A DNA stretch of 64,000 nucleotides from Paracyclopina nana (Eukaryota; Arthropoda; Copepoda; Cyclopoida; Cyclopettidae), in the NCBI GenBank assembly GCA_019096065.1, contig JAGUCH010000004.1:3782001-3846000 (forward strand), given 5' to 3'. How positions within the stretch are numbered: position 1 is the first letter of the stretch; every line of letters begins with the position of its first letter. Shown here in pieces: positions 34,772 through 46,973 of this stretch. The notes beneath the pieces were generated by a model, which saw only the letters and a list, made by a program, of their open reading frames with translations, was not told where the DNA came from and did no database searches. Made by a program: the position numbers and the translations under genes.

Positions 34772-36732
34772 TACTCAAAAGTTGCAAGGCGGTAACTTGT
34801 CAAATGTTTTGATTCTGCCGACTTTTAGCGGAAAATAAACTAAGCGCAAAGTTTACCGAGGAATTCACGCAACCCTTCTATGAATAATTTCGTACTTTTA
34901 AAAATACTTTCTGTGAGCAAGTTTAGCACTGTACATACACATAGCTGTCCACGCACGCTCTCATAAATAATCAAGTTTATTTTTGCACCCAATTTTTCAT
35001 TACTGCCTCCTCGTGCATGCTTGAAGGTTTTGTGAGCTTGTTTCGTGCTCCTAGCAGCTTAACTTATTTCTATTTTTATCCTGAAGGAGCGAAAATCCCT
35101 ATAGTTACATCACAGCCGGCTGGCTAACTCTTCTAGCATTCATCAAAAAAGCTGTAAACTTGGCTGACTCATGTGTCACCATTTGGCAGGGTAGGATGAA
35201 GTAATTTTAAATGAAGGGACCTCAGTCAGCAACTTTTTTGTGTGTCCTGCTACACATACGCTGCTCGGTCCAACCTCATAGCTTTTGCTGCATTTGTGTT
35301 GATTCGTCCGAATTCTTAAAGTTTTCCAGGCCGGGAAGAAAAATGAAGGAACCTTGTGCGAGGCTAGCTTATTTGGAGAGCTCCTTTGTTGGATAGCGCG
35401 CAACTCACAGAAGAAATGGGGAATAGCTCGGAAACTTGGCCTTGAGTTGCTCACGTGCAAAAAGTATTCTAGTGCTACCATTCGCGCAGGCTTAACGTAA
35501 AAAATGACCTCCAAATACCGAGGCGATAAAAAAGCTTGACGCTTTCATGGTCATAGCCTTGAATTTTTTGCGCCCCATTTTTTGCCGGCGAAGCTGCTTT
35601 CTCCTCTTAGTTCTTCTTCCTAGGCCAGAGGAAAGCCTCTTTTTTGCACAACCATCCTCCAAGGCCATGCATGTGTTGGTAGAGACGTGGTAATTTTCTT
35701 TGTCCCTTTTTTTGCAGCGTCGCTGCTCTGGCTGATTACGTAATGCGCTTACTATATACTCATGCGATGATGGTAGCAAATTCGTCACTGACATCGTTTT
35801 TTCTTTTTATTTCGTCCCACACGACTTTGAAACAACAAAGTACTTCTACACAGCTAATTGATTCTAATAGTAGTATGATGTCTTTTCTTTCGTATGTAAT
35901 GACACATTGCTAGTTAAAAGCGGGAGGGCTACTTGAGATTTTCCTGCGCAAAAAAGCATCGGCCAAACTTATTTTAAGTGGTACGTTCATATTCGTCGGA
36001 TAGTAGTAAAAATAATTAGCTTTCTTCGTCAGTGAATATTGTTGTAGCAGAAGAAGTGATGGGAGGATTGAAAAACACCAATGTTGTTGTAGTTGTAGAA
36101 GTGAGTGAGTAGTAAGAAAGACATTTGGGGGAAAAACCATTAAAGCCCTTTTAAAAGTTCACCTTCAAAAACACATAATAAAATGTAACACACTCAATCG
36201 TTCACTAATGTAGCATAGAGTCATCGGAGGATCCAATTGCTTTACACATTTAGTATGGTACGCGAACATCGTACAGTAGCTTAGTAGTAGAATGGCGGTG
36301 CAAAAGTGTTTGTTTGAACAGCGCAATCGTTTAACATGTTTCTCACTGGGCTACACGCGCGTAGTTATTCGGTGTAATGGCGAATGTAGAGCGTATATTG
36401 TATGTATAGGCGGAAATCGGCGAGAACGCGGCATATCCCTTCTTCTTTGTTTACATTTCCGGCCGCGCACGTGGCGGAAAAGGAAGACCAAAGAAGATGA
36501 GAAATGTCGCGCTGCTCGCGCGGTCCCGCTTTGATTTTTCAAACTGCTTGGGTATGTAGTCGTAGTACGGTATATATGCATGTATAATGTAGAGTATGGG
36601 GCCGTTTACGGTTATAAGAATAACAGCAGCTAGCAGTGGATGAGGAGGAGGAGAATCTCTTTGTTTTCCCGTCTACTTTAGCAAAGCATATGAAATGGGT
36701 GTAGCGCTATTCTCTCTCGATGCTCGCTCGCA
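34772..36732. other. Long non-coding stretch upstream of TSEN54
   Basis: Nearly 2 kb without a credible gene. ORFs on either strand are short and low in complexity. The right part should contain the 3' UTR of the Yippee-like gene. No known repeat of this window appears. Confidence 0.4.
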
Positions 36733-37802
36733 TCAGCTCTCGTTTTCCCAGCCATTCTCTTTGATCATGTGAGCCAACTCGATGATGAACTTGCCCTCCT
36801 TGTACTTCTGGCTGGATTCGTAGGCCTGTTCATACTTCCAGCCGAGAACTGTCTTGCAACAATCACAATAAATGTCAGCCACTGCATGCAGTCCTGTCAG
36901 TAGAACACGCTCCTCGGCTTGGCCGCAGCCAATGTTCACCACAGAATTGAACAGGTAGGCGCGGCCTTGGCTGCCTTGGAACGACTTGGAGATCAACTCG
37001 TCATGATTGGCAAGATGAGCCCTGAAATGATAATAATCAAAAGGGCTCCTTCCTTACGACTACTTTGACGCATATCTAGCTTATATACGTATAAGGAAAG
37101 CTAGCCCGCTACACATATACCAGCTGCTTTCACTTTGCTTTTGCTCATGGCTACATAAAAAAAGTCATATTCCTGGCCACCCACAATGCTGATGCAAGGC
37201 ATTGATTCAATTACTTTGCTCGCGCGCAAGACGAGGCACGTCAATACAAGGTATGTCCATCTTAGTGTATACCATGCATATACCGGTTGTTTCCGATTTG
37301 AAACCATCACAAACTTTTGTAGCATTATGTCTTGCATTTTAAATGCTAAAAGCTGACTGCTTTCAGACGCAGACATGTACTACAATACACAGTATAGCTC
37401 GCGAGTGTCAAAAACGCAGCTAGGCCAACTGCAATTTGCTGCCATTTAAAGAATGAAAGCTCACCTGCAGTGAACACATGAGTAGGTTCTGTGGCACTGC
37501 GACGGCAGATACGCCCTGAAAGTCTTGGCGGCTCTGGCCTTTTTGAAGGCCTTGTCCGGGGTCCCGTTGGGGGAGGTGGTGGCCACCTCGACCCCGTTTC
37601 TGGACTGTTGCTGATCCACGGTGGCCAAGTCCGGGTCTGGAGCTTGAACGGCTGCTGCTGCTGGATCCAGCACCTGCGGCTGGGGACCTAACACAATCAC
37701 TTCTGGCTGTTGCTCGTTGTTGCCTTCCTTAAACACGCAGCTCTCACCCTTGGACCAAGGTATATCCAGATAGAAGCAGCTGGAGATGAACTGGCAAGGC
37801 AT
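36733..37802 (-). CDS. YPEL: Yippee-like (YPEL1-4 type) zinc-binding protein with an unusual N-terminal extension
   Basis: Two exons (37465-37802, 36733-37021) join in phase 2. The Yippee domain is nearly complete and very conserved: [72 protein letters not shown] and [20 protein letters not shown]. The two CxxC pairs (CVHC, CDCC) make the zinc site. YPEL proteins are ~118 aa nuclear/centrosomal proteins of poorly known function. Here the only in-frame Met gives 208 aa, with ~100 extra residues (Ala/Gln/Pro-rich, ending [16 protein letters not shown]) before the domain. There is one extra residue, Gln, before CHRTY. The true start could lie in an unseen upstream exon. Confidence 0.88.
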
Positions 37803-40155
37803 GGATCAGCGAAAGACTCGCCTCAATGGGAGCCCTTGAGGGCCCTTAAAGAGGCCTTTCATCATGGGGATGGGCATGTCCTATTTTCCAAATGCAGGAG
37901 TCACCTACAATATGCATGCATACTTGTGTATTGCAAAGAAATTGCATTTTGACAGATCAGGGTCAGGCGTATGCAGTTTTGCAAATTTTCCGTGCAATTG
38001 TTGCTCACGTAACATACGGAACTTTGCACATGGAAAGTTGCACTGAACTACATGCTAGGTAATACGATTCTCACCCCCACCTACAGACTACCTCAGTTGA
38101 TAATATGTTGGCAAAAGTGCATTGCTTTGCCCTATTTTCCAACCCCTTGCCAATACACACTATAGATAAGGTGCACAAGCGAAATGCACACATATTGAGG
38201 AAATGAGCAGATCTATGGATGGCCTACTTTTACTTGACATTTGGATGATCTTTACGGTGAGTGCGCATCCAAGCTTGATTTGCAGGAAAGAAAGCATCTC
38301 TACTGAGAGTTTAACATCCGGGTGGCAACCCATCAATTAACGCATATTTCTGCTTTATGTGGGAAAAAGCGTCGTGGGCCTCTGTGCTATGCATATTTGC
38401 ATACCTATAGGCCTAGCTATATTTTAGCCTTAATGACTTCCCACAAAAGTACTTATCGTTTGAAATCACGCGCAATTTTAATTCCGTCAAACGGAAAACT
38501 GCTAAGGTAATCGTAAGTGCGCGAGTGCGATTTCGCGACTTTTTGCCCTTGTGTTTTTGTCCATATGCAAAACAGTACTACACTGCTATAATGTGAATGA
38601 ACTAGCCATCTTGATAAGGCAGCGAGTGAGCTAAAAATGGTCTTACTTGGCGTTTTGATGATGGCAGAGCATGGTTCAATTGACCTGGGCCCTGTCAAAG
38701 GCCTGCAAGGCCATGGCAAATTTTGATGCGCAAATAGTTGTTGTCTATGTAGTAGCGGAGCTCGCGATCTCTCTACTAAACGAGTGGAGCCAATGCAATT
38801 GACAAAGCAGCTGCAGCTGTGAAGAGCTCGGAACGGCTGCACCAGCTTAGGCTAACGCCGATCCGGACCGACCATGACTACATCGACATCGACAACTACA
38901 CCGCCATCGGCTTCCCCAACAACTCCAGCAACGGGAAATGAGAGTCGACCTACATGTGCACACGCTATAACTTCCAGCAACCTTCGCATCCCCTATAGAG
39001 GCCTAGGGGCTTTGTTGAGACGCGAAGACCTCTGCGACCTTGCCGGGCCGAAGGCTGAGCGTGGCTGGTTTGGCAAGGCCGCTGGAGAAAGCTTGACAGC
39101 TCAGCGGCGGCCTTGCTTCTTTCATTAAAGAAGGCCTTCGCGAGTTCGGGCGGACGTAAATGAGCCTTCTAGTATATACGACGTACTACAAACACATATA
39201 AATAGCATAAATGGGTCGTCATCGGATCTAGGCTCTTTCTTTGTTAGCGCATGCCACCTTCTTATTAGCTACCCCCCATGTTTCATACGATACTCATGAG
39301 TATACTATATGGAGGCACGCATATATATATGGCTCTGCGCGAGCGCTGAGCCAACCAAATTTCGCAGCCATATCACCCTGCTCGCGGCCAGGTGATGATC
39401 ACTATGTTCTACCTAGTGAACGACCTTTGCTTGCTGCGGAGAGCAAATTTTTCTCCCTACTCTCACACTGTACATTAGCGATTGACAGTGGAGCAAAAAA
39501 CAGAAAGTGGTGAGAAATGGCCACTCCACTTTTTTGCTTCTCTTCGCTAAATTTGCAGCTTGAGCCAGGCATACTTTTTTGCCATCAAGATTTCCTCATT
39601 CTTCAAATATACGAGCAGGCAGCAATCCTGCAGAGTTTTTCTACGCCTGCTCAAGCTGCGACAGACAAAAGAAACTGTACATTTATAACGAGGCCTGCTT
39701 TAAGTAAGCAAAAAGTAACCCTACTTTGAACGACCGTCACATGCTTAATTCAGTATAGTATATAGAGCTCTGCAGATAGTATACTCGCATTAAGCCAGAT
39801 TGCAAATATATAGCTTGTTGCTAAGTCAATCAAGTTGGGCATATACTTGGCATACAAGGCCTACTATATGAACTAGTAGTTGCACTGATAAGAGCATATA
39901 CATACCTTAAGAAGTACGGTAATGCGCCTCGACGGTCATTCGCGCGTTTCGACGCATCAGAGATCTCGAGCGGACTAAAGTGGCAAGAAGAGCTAGCATT
40001 CGCCGTCGTCGTCGCCGTCGTCGTGTGGGTCTCGAATCGCGCTCTCTTAAGTCAAGAGCAAGCAGGCCAAAGAGAAATTAGTATATAAACTGCATGCAGA
40101 GCTAAGACCAATTGCGTCGTTCTTCTTTTTTTTCGACGTACAACATCGCATCTAT
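37803..40155. other. Non-coding stretch between Yippee-like and NRDE2 genes
   Basis: About 2.3 kb without a supported ORF. It includes a short CGT/CGC trinucleotide run near 40000-40022 and several TATA-rich palindromic snippets. It probably holds the promoter and non-coding 5' exons of the Yippee-like gene. An 84-codon Thr/Pro-rich ORF at 38874-39128 is not convincing. Confidence 0.4.
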
Positions 40156-43100
40156 TTATTCCGGAGCCAAGAGCACTCTTAATTCATCCATGGGCAATCG
40201 GAGCCGGACTTCTTTTTCGGCGAAAATCTCTTCGATCTCAGCTTGAATGGCTTCTCCATGATGATGGCCTACATTGGAGTTGTCCTGGTAGTGGACCAGA
40301 TCGAGGCCAAACGCCTTGGCGGAGGGGTTGTCTTGCAAGGCTCGGTAGAAAATGGTCTTGGCTTGGTACCTGCAAAAATTGAAGGAATAAAGGCGTGCGT
40401 ATACGAATATCAACACGCGCAGTGGTAGCTAGCAGAAAGCTATAACGCGAACACCGAAGTACAACTCCTTATACTATTGATTATTTATGCTAGAGTCGTC
40501 TACAGCTCCCAAGCCTCCTCTCCTACACAACTTTGAACTAGCAATGCACAACGTGGTCGATGAAATCACGTGAAAAATCGACTATGTCTGCCATCGCCAT
40601 TACTTGTTGGTGGGGGGCTTTCATTAGACTTCGACGGCAATAAAGGGCATTTTTCCTTTGTTTCCCTCCTACTTATCAGCAAGTTGCGTGCAGTTTTTAC
40701 AGTATGCATACTGCGAACATGGGAAGAGATGCGGCGCATATTTTAGGCGACAGGTGCTCGCAATGATACTAAAGCGGACCTTTTACGCAAAATGCACCTG
40801 GCTACCTTTCATAAACTATAACATATAATAACTGTTGTAGTTATACTGGGAAAATCTTTTATGCTAGCATACCTGTATGGATTCTTTTTGCTAAGCATTT
40901 TTGTGGTCCACATGAGCAAGCGCCAGACTTGAGGGCAAGTGCGACATGGATCGTACTTGACAAATTCATTCAAGAGTCTCCAGGCTTTGAAGAGAGCTCC
41001 CATGTCATTGTCTTCATTATCGGCTGACTCATCGTCATTGTGGAGAATTTTGAACTGATTAATCAGCAGCTTGATAACGGAAATGTGTCCCACGGGACTT
41101 GTTAAGGCTTTGGCTGTCAAACAGGAGGATATTGACCTCCAGAAGGAACTTGACACCGCTGTTTGCACATTTAGCCCGGATGCTCGACTAGTCAAAATGT
41201 CCAGCGCATTAGGGCTGTTAGGAAACTCGTGCAGCCACTCGTTGAGGGCGGCCTTCGCGAGCCTTTGACTCCTTTCACCGTGTAGGAAAATGTCTGTCCT
41301 GACTTTGTGCACAACTTCTCTGAAAATCGTCGGTACATTGACCGCTGCCACGTTTAGGTCAATCACAGCCTCAAGCCCGTCAATAAGGTATGTCAGCCAA
41401 TAGAGAGTAAATATTTGAGCCAGCCAGGCCGTATTGGTCAAGAAGGGCACACTTTTGTGCAGCAAGTTCTCATTGCAGCTAGTATGGCTCAGCTTCAATT
41501 CAATCATGCCCTTGGCCTCGTGCGCAAAGGCCAATAAACTGACTTTGTCGAGATTATTCGGCTCAAACGGCCGTTGAGCAGCCATTAAGGCCAGTATCCA
41601 AGTCGCACTATCAGTATGGCCTTCTTTCAATTCGAGGCCTGCTGCGTAGACACCGAGGTCATTAAAGGACACTTTTTCTCCTGAGGTTGCCTTTAAGGCC
41701 ATATCGACGACTTTCTTGGCCGCCTTGTAGCCTTCTAATTTCTCCAAGGCCATGGCATAGCCGATGTATACGCGGGTATTGCTCTGGTCTCGCTCTAAAA
41801 TTTGCATCGTCTTGGCCTTCAACTCCTTCGATTTGGCCTTCTTCATGCTCTGCTCGCAGGACGCAGCCTCGTATTTCAGCCATAAAAGGGTGATTTGCGT
41901 GCGGAAGGGCTCGCTGAAAACGCGAATGGCTTGACTGAACATGGCCTCAATCATGCACGATGAGTTCAAGCTGTTGACCTTCAGCAGCACTCCTTCTGAG
42001 TCATCAAGATTTACGACCTCGGGGTGAGTAATGCCGAGCCAACTGTGGAAAGTTTGCGTTCCCAAAAGACCAATTTCGTATTGGCCGTCGCGATACAGAT
42101 CTTCATCAAGGCCGAGGAAATGCAAGCAGGCCAGAAATAGCTTGAAAACCTGACAAGGATCTCGAAAGTGAAACAGGAGGCCCTCCAATTGGTCGTAAAG
42201 AATCACTCGATCCGGATCCTCAATTTCCTCATCCTCGTCATCGGCATTCGTGCGAAGAGGCATCCAATGTTTGCACTCCCTCATTAGCTCAATTTTCAGC
42301 CAAAGCTGCACAGGATCCACTTTGCCACCAAATTCCCTGATTATCACATCCTCCTCGTTTTCCTCTAGTGGAGTATTTTTGTCAGCCTCTTTTACATAGG
42401 TTTTGGAGTGGAGCCATCCGGGCGCACTCACCTCTCCGAACCTTGGCACGGAAGAGTCCCAAAAAGGCTCAAAGGTGGCAAGCTTGTCTTGAGTGGAGAA
42501 ATACCCAGGGAATTGAGGGGAGAACAAGTTGAACTCGAGGAGGGCTTGAAAGAGGGCAATACCTCTTTCACGGTGCCCTGATCTGGCCCAAAGGTGACAA
42601 AGACGGATTAAAATATTCGTCATTTGATGCTCTAGCTCCTCATGATCCGTTCTGAAAGCTTCTTGCGCCATTTCCTGAAGCCTTCGTATGCACTCTTTGA
42701 AAGCGTCAGAGATTTTGCTCAACGAAAACGTGGTAAAGTGAGACGTGAGAAAAGTGAGATAATGGTCCCAGACTTGGACGTCTCCGGGGAAGAGGAAGAT
42801 GATTTCCTTCCATTGTCGGCTTAGCGTATCCGAATCCAGAATCTCTTTGGAAAGGTTCAATCTTGTGACAGCCAGCATCACAGATTTGGGATTCTTATCC
42901 AAAGCTGATTTCAAAATGGAAAGCTTTTTCTCAACTATAGCTTTTGAGCGGATCAACACGTTGCCCACCTTGGATTTCTTCTTCTTTTTTCCAGAGCCTT
43001 CTCCATCATCATCATCATCATTAGCTGGAGCTACAGTAAAATCCGATTCACCAAGAGCAGTGTCTTGGAAGTCCACGTATTCCAGCCACAAATCGATATT

Positions 43101-43919
43101 GTGAGGTTCCTTCCTTAGCCTCTCATTGAACTCTTTGGTCTAAAAAAGAACGATAATAAGTCGAAATTACTTGAGAGGCTTAATTATAACTTAACTATGT
43201 ACCTTTAACTGAATTTCGTGCAGTTTTATGTCATTCTCTTCATCCTCCTCATTCGCATTGGAGACGCTGGCAAGCTCCTGGATGAATCTGACGTAAGTCC
43301 TCGGCTCGAAAGTCCAGCTTGGCTTGATGTGACACGACAAATCAGTCAAGCTTTGGAGACGTTCAGCTTTGTTGAAAGCCCTCTGGAACTCTTTTCCATG
43401 ATACCTTCTGACAAGCTCGCTCCCTTTGAAAAAGTGCTTGAAAACGTGGTGAAACTCACATAGCTCGTCACGCTCATATTTCCATCGTTTCTTGTACGAA
43501 CTTGTCTGACTCATGGGCAGGCATGACACGCCCAGAAAAGCCTTGTCTCCAGCATTGTGCTCACGAAAAGCAAACTCTGGAGAAACACCGACATCTTCAA
43601 GGAAAGTTTTGTTCGTGCTGTGCTTGGCAATCAACTCTTGGCGGTTCAATAATGCTGGACTTGGACTGCGCCTCGAAGATTTCTTCTTCGACTTTCTTGA
43701 CCTTGATCGAGAACGACTCCTGCGCCTCTTGTGTTTATGACTTCTGTCTCTTGACGAGGATCTTGATCGTCTTCTGGATTTTTTATGATCGCAACTCGAT
43801 GACCTGTGATGATCATAGTTCACAGCTTTGTAGCTTTGATTCGCAAGCCAATTATCGTCATTCTTATCTTGAATCTCACTCTTTTCACGATTCTCATTAT
43901 AAGCGGGAAATAAACTCAT
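40156..43919 (-). CDS. NRDE2: NRDE2, nuclear RNAi/exosome-regulating HAT-repeat protein
   Basis: Three exons (43203-43919, 40873-43139, 40156-40369) give exactly 1,066 codons. The N-terminus is Arg/Ser-rich (SRRRSRSSSRDRSHKHKR and following), as in NRDE2 orthologues. TKEFNERLRKEPHNIDLWLE begins the half-a-TPR array, which continues through helical repeats to the C-terminal AKTIFYRALQDNPSAKAF and EKEVRLRLPMDELRVLL, matching the family's end. NRDE2 works in nuclear RNA silencing in nematodes; in mammals it binds and restrains the exosome helicase MTR4 in nuclear speckles. A solo hAT-like MITE lies about 110 bp upstream of the start codon and could affect its promoter. Confidence 0.93.
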
Positions 43920-44019
43920 TTTTTCCGTCCAAACTTTGCTGGCTTTCAGCTAAACAAAATAAAGATGCAAAATCGTTTAATTCGTTTTCTCACTTTGACG
44001 TGTTTTTGTTGCAAGTTGT

Positions 44020-44476
44020 GTTGACAACAGGGTGACCAGAAAATTAGAGCGGGTTGTAGCCAGATTTTCCTCTAAAATAGCCACGTTTGGCTATCTCAGA
44101 AAAATTGCTCATAATAGCCACAAATTGGTGAAAAATAGCCACATTTTTAGGAATTTTCAAGATAATATTTGTTATTCTGAAATTTTTTCCCAAGTTTTGG
44201 GATTGCTGTGGATGAAATCAAGGATTTAATAATGATTTTCTTCGAAAATTGGTGACAAAAGATAAAAAAAATAAGTTGGCCAATTTTGCAAATTTCATTT
44301 TTTCCCCTGCTTTTTTGATGATTTTCAAGCGTTTATTAAGTAAAAATATCAAATTTTCGGACTTTTCAAAAATAGCCACGAATGGCTATGGCTATTCGGC
44401 CTAAATTTCCGTAGCCACACAAAAAAAATAGCCACTTTGGCTATAAATAGCCACATCTGGTCACCCTGGTTGACAA
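44020..44476. mobile_element. Solo hAT-like MITE with an 8-bp target-site duplication
   Basis: The 441-bp element (44028-44468) starts CAGGGTGACCAGA and ends TCTGGTCACCCTG, perfect 13-bp inverted ends. It is flanked on both sides by GTTGACAA (44020-44027 and 44469-44476). Internal repeats of AATAGCCAC occur on both sides. No ORF. TSD length and the CAG terminal trinucleotide point to hAT mobilisation. Confidence 0.93.
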
Positions 44477-44689
44477 ATAATAAATAATAATCCACATTGC
44501 TACCAGACATTGACTTCGAAAATAGCCAAGTACGCAACAAAAAGCTCAAACAAAACTCATTGGGTGGCGTAAGGAAATATACTTGGGGTAGGGAGATGAC
44601 TTATATTTTTCTGCTCGAAATGCAACTCACACGGAAGCTCAACCTAATTAGGCAGTGCTATTAGCAATGTCTGAACACAGAGCCCAATT

Positions 44690-45780
44690 GAGCACTTAAT
44701 CAACCCAGACTGACTACTAAGTCCAACCCCACCTCACTGCTTATTGCTGAACCCAAACCAACTTAAAAGTGAAAACTTGGCGCTATACAGCCCAGATGAC
44801 TACTTAATCCAATTGTAAACCCAATTGGACCCTACTGGCTACTTAACCAAACAGACTACTTTGTAGACACAACTGCCAACTTAGCCCAACTGACTTCATA
44901 ACCCAATTGATTATTTAACCCAACTGACTACTTAGATCAACCAAACTGGCTACTTAACCCAACCAAACTGACTACCAGCTGACTACTAAATCAAACACAA
45001 CTAACTACTTAATTAGCCCTACTGACAACATAACCCAACAGACTACTTACCCCACCCCAACTGATAACTTAACCCAACTGACCACTTAACCTTACTGGCT
45101 ACTTAACCCAACTGACTACTAAACCCAACTGACTACTCAACCCAACTGACTTCATAACCCAATTATTATTCAACCCAACTGACTACTTAGACCAACCAAA
45201 CTGGCTACTTAACCAAACCAAACTGACTATTAAATCAAACACAACTGACAACTAAACCCAACTGACTACTTAATTAGCCCAACTGACAACATAACCCAAC
45301 TGACTACTTACCCCACCCCAACTGACTACTTAACCCAACTGACTACTTAACCCAACTGACTACTTAACCCAACTGACTACTTAACCCAACTTACCACTTA
45401 ACCTAACAGACTACTTAACCCAACTGACTACTTAACCCAACTGACTACTTAACCCAACTGACTACTTAACCCAACTGACTACTTAACCCAACTGACTACT
45501 TAACCCAACTGACTACTTAACCCAACTGACTACTTAACCTAACCCAACCTTAGACTAACCAACTTAGCCGAACCTAAATGGCTACTTGACCCAGCCATGG
45601 TGACTATTTAACCCAGCCATACTGACTATTTAACCCAGCTGTCTACTAAGTCAAACCCAAATGGCTACTTAGCCCAACCCAACTAGCTACTTAACCCAAC
45701 CCTACTGACTACTTAACCCAACTGCCTTTTTAACCCAACTGACTACTTAACCCAACTGACAACTTAACTTAGCCCAGCTT
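44690..45780. repeat. 17-bp minisatellite array
   Basis: Tandem copies of AACCCAACTGACTACTT, nearly perfect over about 45300-45540 and more diverged on both sides. Higher-order variants such as CTTAGACCAACCAAACTGG repeat within the left half. The same unit occurs inverted in the drebrin-like intron at 8.3-8.6 kb. Confidence 0.92.
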
Positions 45781-45973
45781 ATGACTCTAGAAATTCCTCC
45801 GCAACTTCACCAAAACCTACTGACTTAACTGACCCAACACTTAACTTAGCTCCTCACTTTTAAAGGTTAGTGAATGTTCAACCCAACTGAACGCTCGACT
45901 AGCCAAAAAAATTTTCTTATAAAAAGTGTATATCAGGTCGAGATATTACTGCAACTTTACGATGTTTTTCTCC

Positions 45974-46530
45974 GAGTGCCGTCACTTAGGCCCAAAATGA
46001 GGTGGGTTTTAGGATATAATATATAGGCGAGTTTTAAGCTCTAACAAAGTGGGTTATAAAGCCTACACTTTTTTGGGTCTGGGTCTAAGATCTAAGCTGA
46101 AAAATTGACTTTTACCTGGGAACAGGATTTTAAGATATATCAGCTACAAAACTAGAAAACAGCAAGGAATTATAACAGCTTTCCAAACTTCCAGATTATG
46201 TTTTAATGGCTTCACAAATGAAGAAAAGACATTCGTAGAGTACATTAAAGTATGAGGCTGCTGCTAGTTATCTTTTGAAAGTCACTTTCAGAGCTGTAAG
46301 ATCTTAAAAAACAGCCGACTAGGTTTTTAAAACTAGGTTTAACGAAGTTATGCTCTTCAATGTAAATCTTAAAACCCTGATAGTTAGACCTCAACAACCA
46401 ACTATTAGGCTTTACCATCCAAACCTTCAGATCTTACGACGCAAAAAAGCGTAGTCTTTAAAACACACAATGATTTTAGATCCTACGGTTCCAACAACCT
46501 ATATCCCTCTTTGATGGGGCAATTAGACAC
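45974..46530. mobile_element. Non-autonomous inverted-repeat element, copy 2 (degenerate)
   Basis: The left end GTGCCGTCACTTAGGCC matches the terminal repeat of copies 1 and 3. The interior has the same alternating GGTTTTAGGATC / GATCTTAAAACC fragments. The right end near 46515-46530 has decayed, so the limit is approximate. No ORF. Confidence 0.7.
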
Positions 46531-46973
46531 ATACAATAAAATCAAAAATCGCATTTTAATAATCAAATTAATTACCAAATGAGAGAATCATTTTGAATAG
46601 CTAAATTAATATTGAAATTATCATTGACCAAATTAAAATCATTTTGTGATATTTTTGCATAGATTTTAGCAATAAGAAATGGAAAATTTTAGAATGTACA
46701 TACCATGAAACGCATTTAAGCCATATTCTTGGCATCTTTGATCACAGTTAAGAGCTGGTTTCCTCTAAAAAACAAAGAGGAACCATATTTGCCTTATCTT
46801 TTACATTGAGCATTAACCAACTTTTTGACATCAAAAGGCTGAGAGAAAAGACGCTAAGCTCTACGCAAATGCTGATCGCGTGATTTAAACATTCCCCAGT
46901 TTGCACTAATTTATTGAAACTACTACTTTTGATAAGCACTTTTGTAACTCTTTATCACAGCTTCGTAATATGC
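46531..46973. other. AT-rich spacer
   Basis: No gene supported. It presumably contains the 3' UTR of the minus-strand gene ending at 46974. Confidence 0.35.

Noticed and set aside
35176..35514. 112-codon minus-strand ORF in the gap upstream of TSEN54
   Set aside because: No recognisable motif, no neighbouring exon, and base composition like the surrounding non-coding DNA.
38874..39128. 84-codon Thr/Ser/Pro-rich ORF
   Set aside because: Low-complexity start, no domain, and no good splice context; likely chance.
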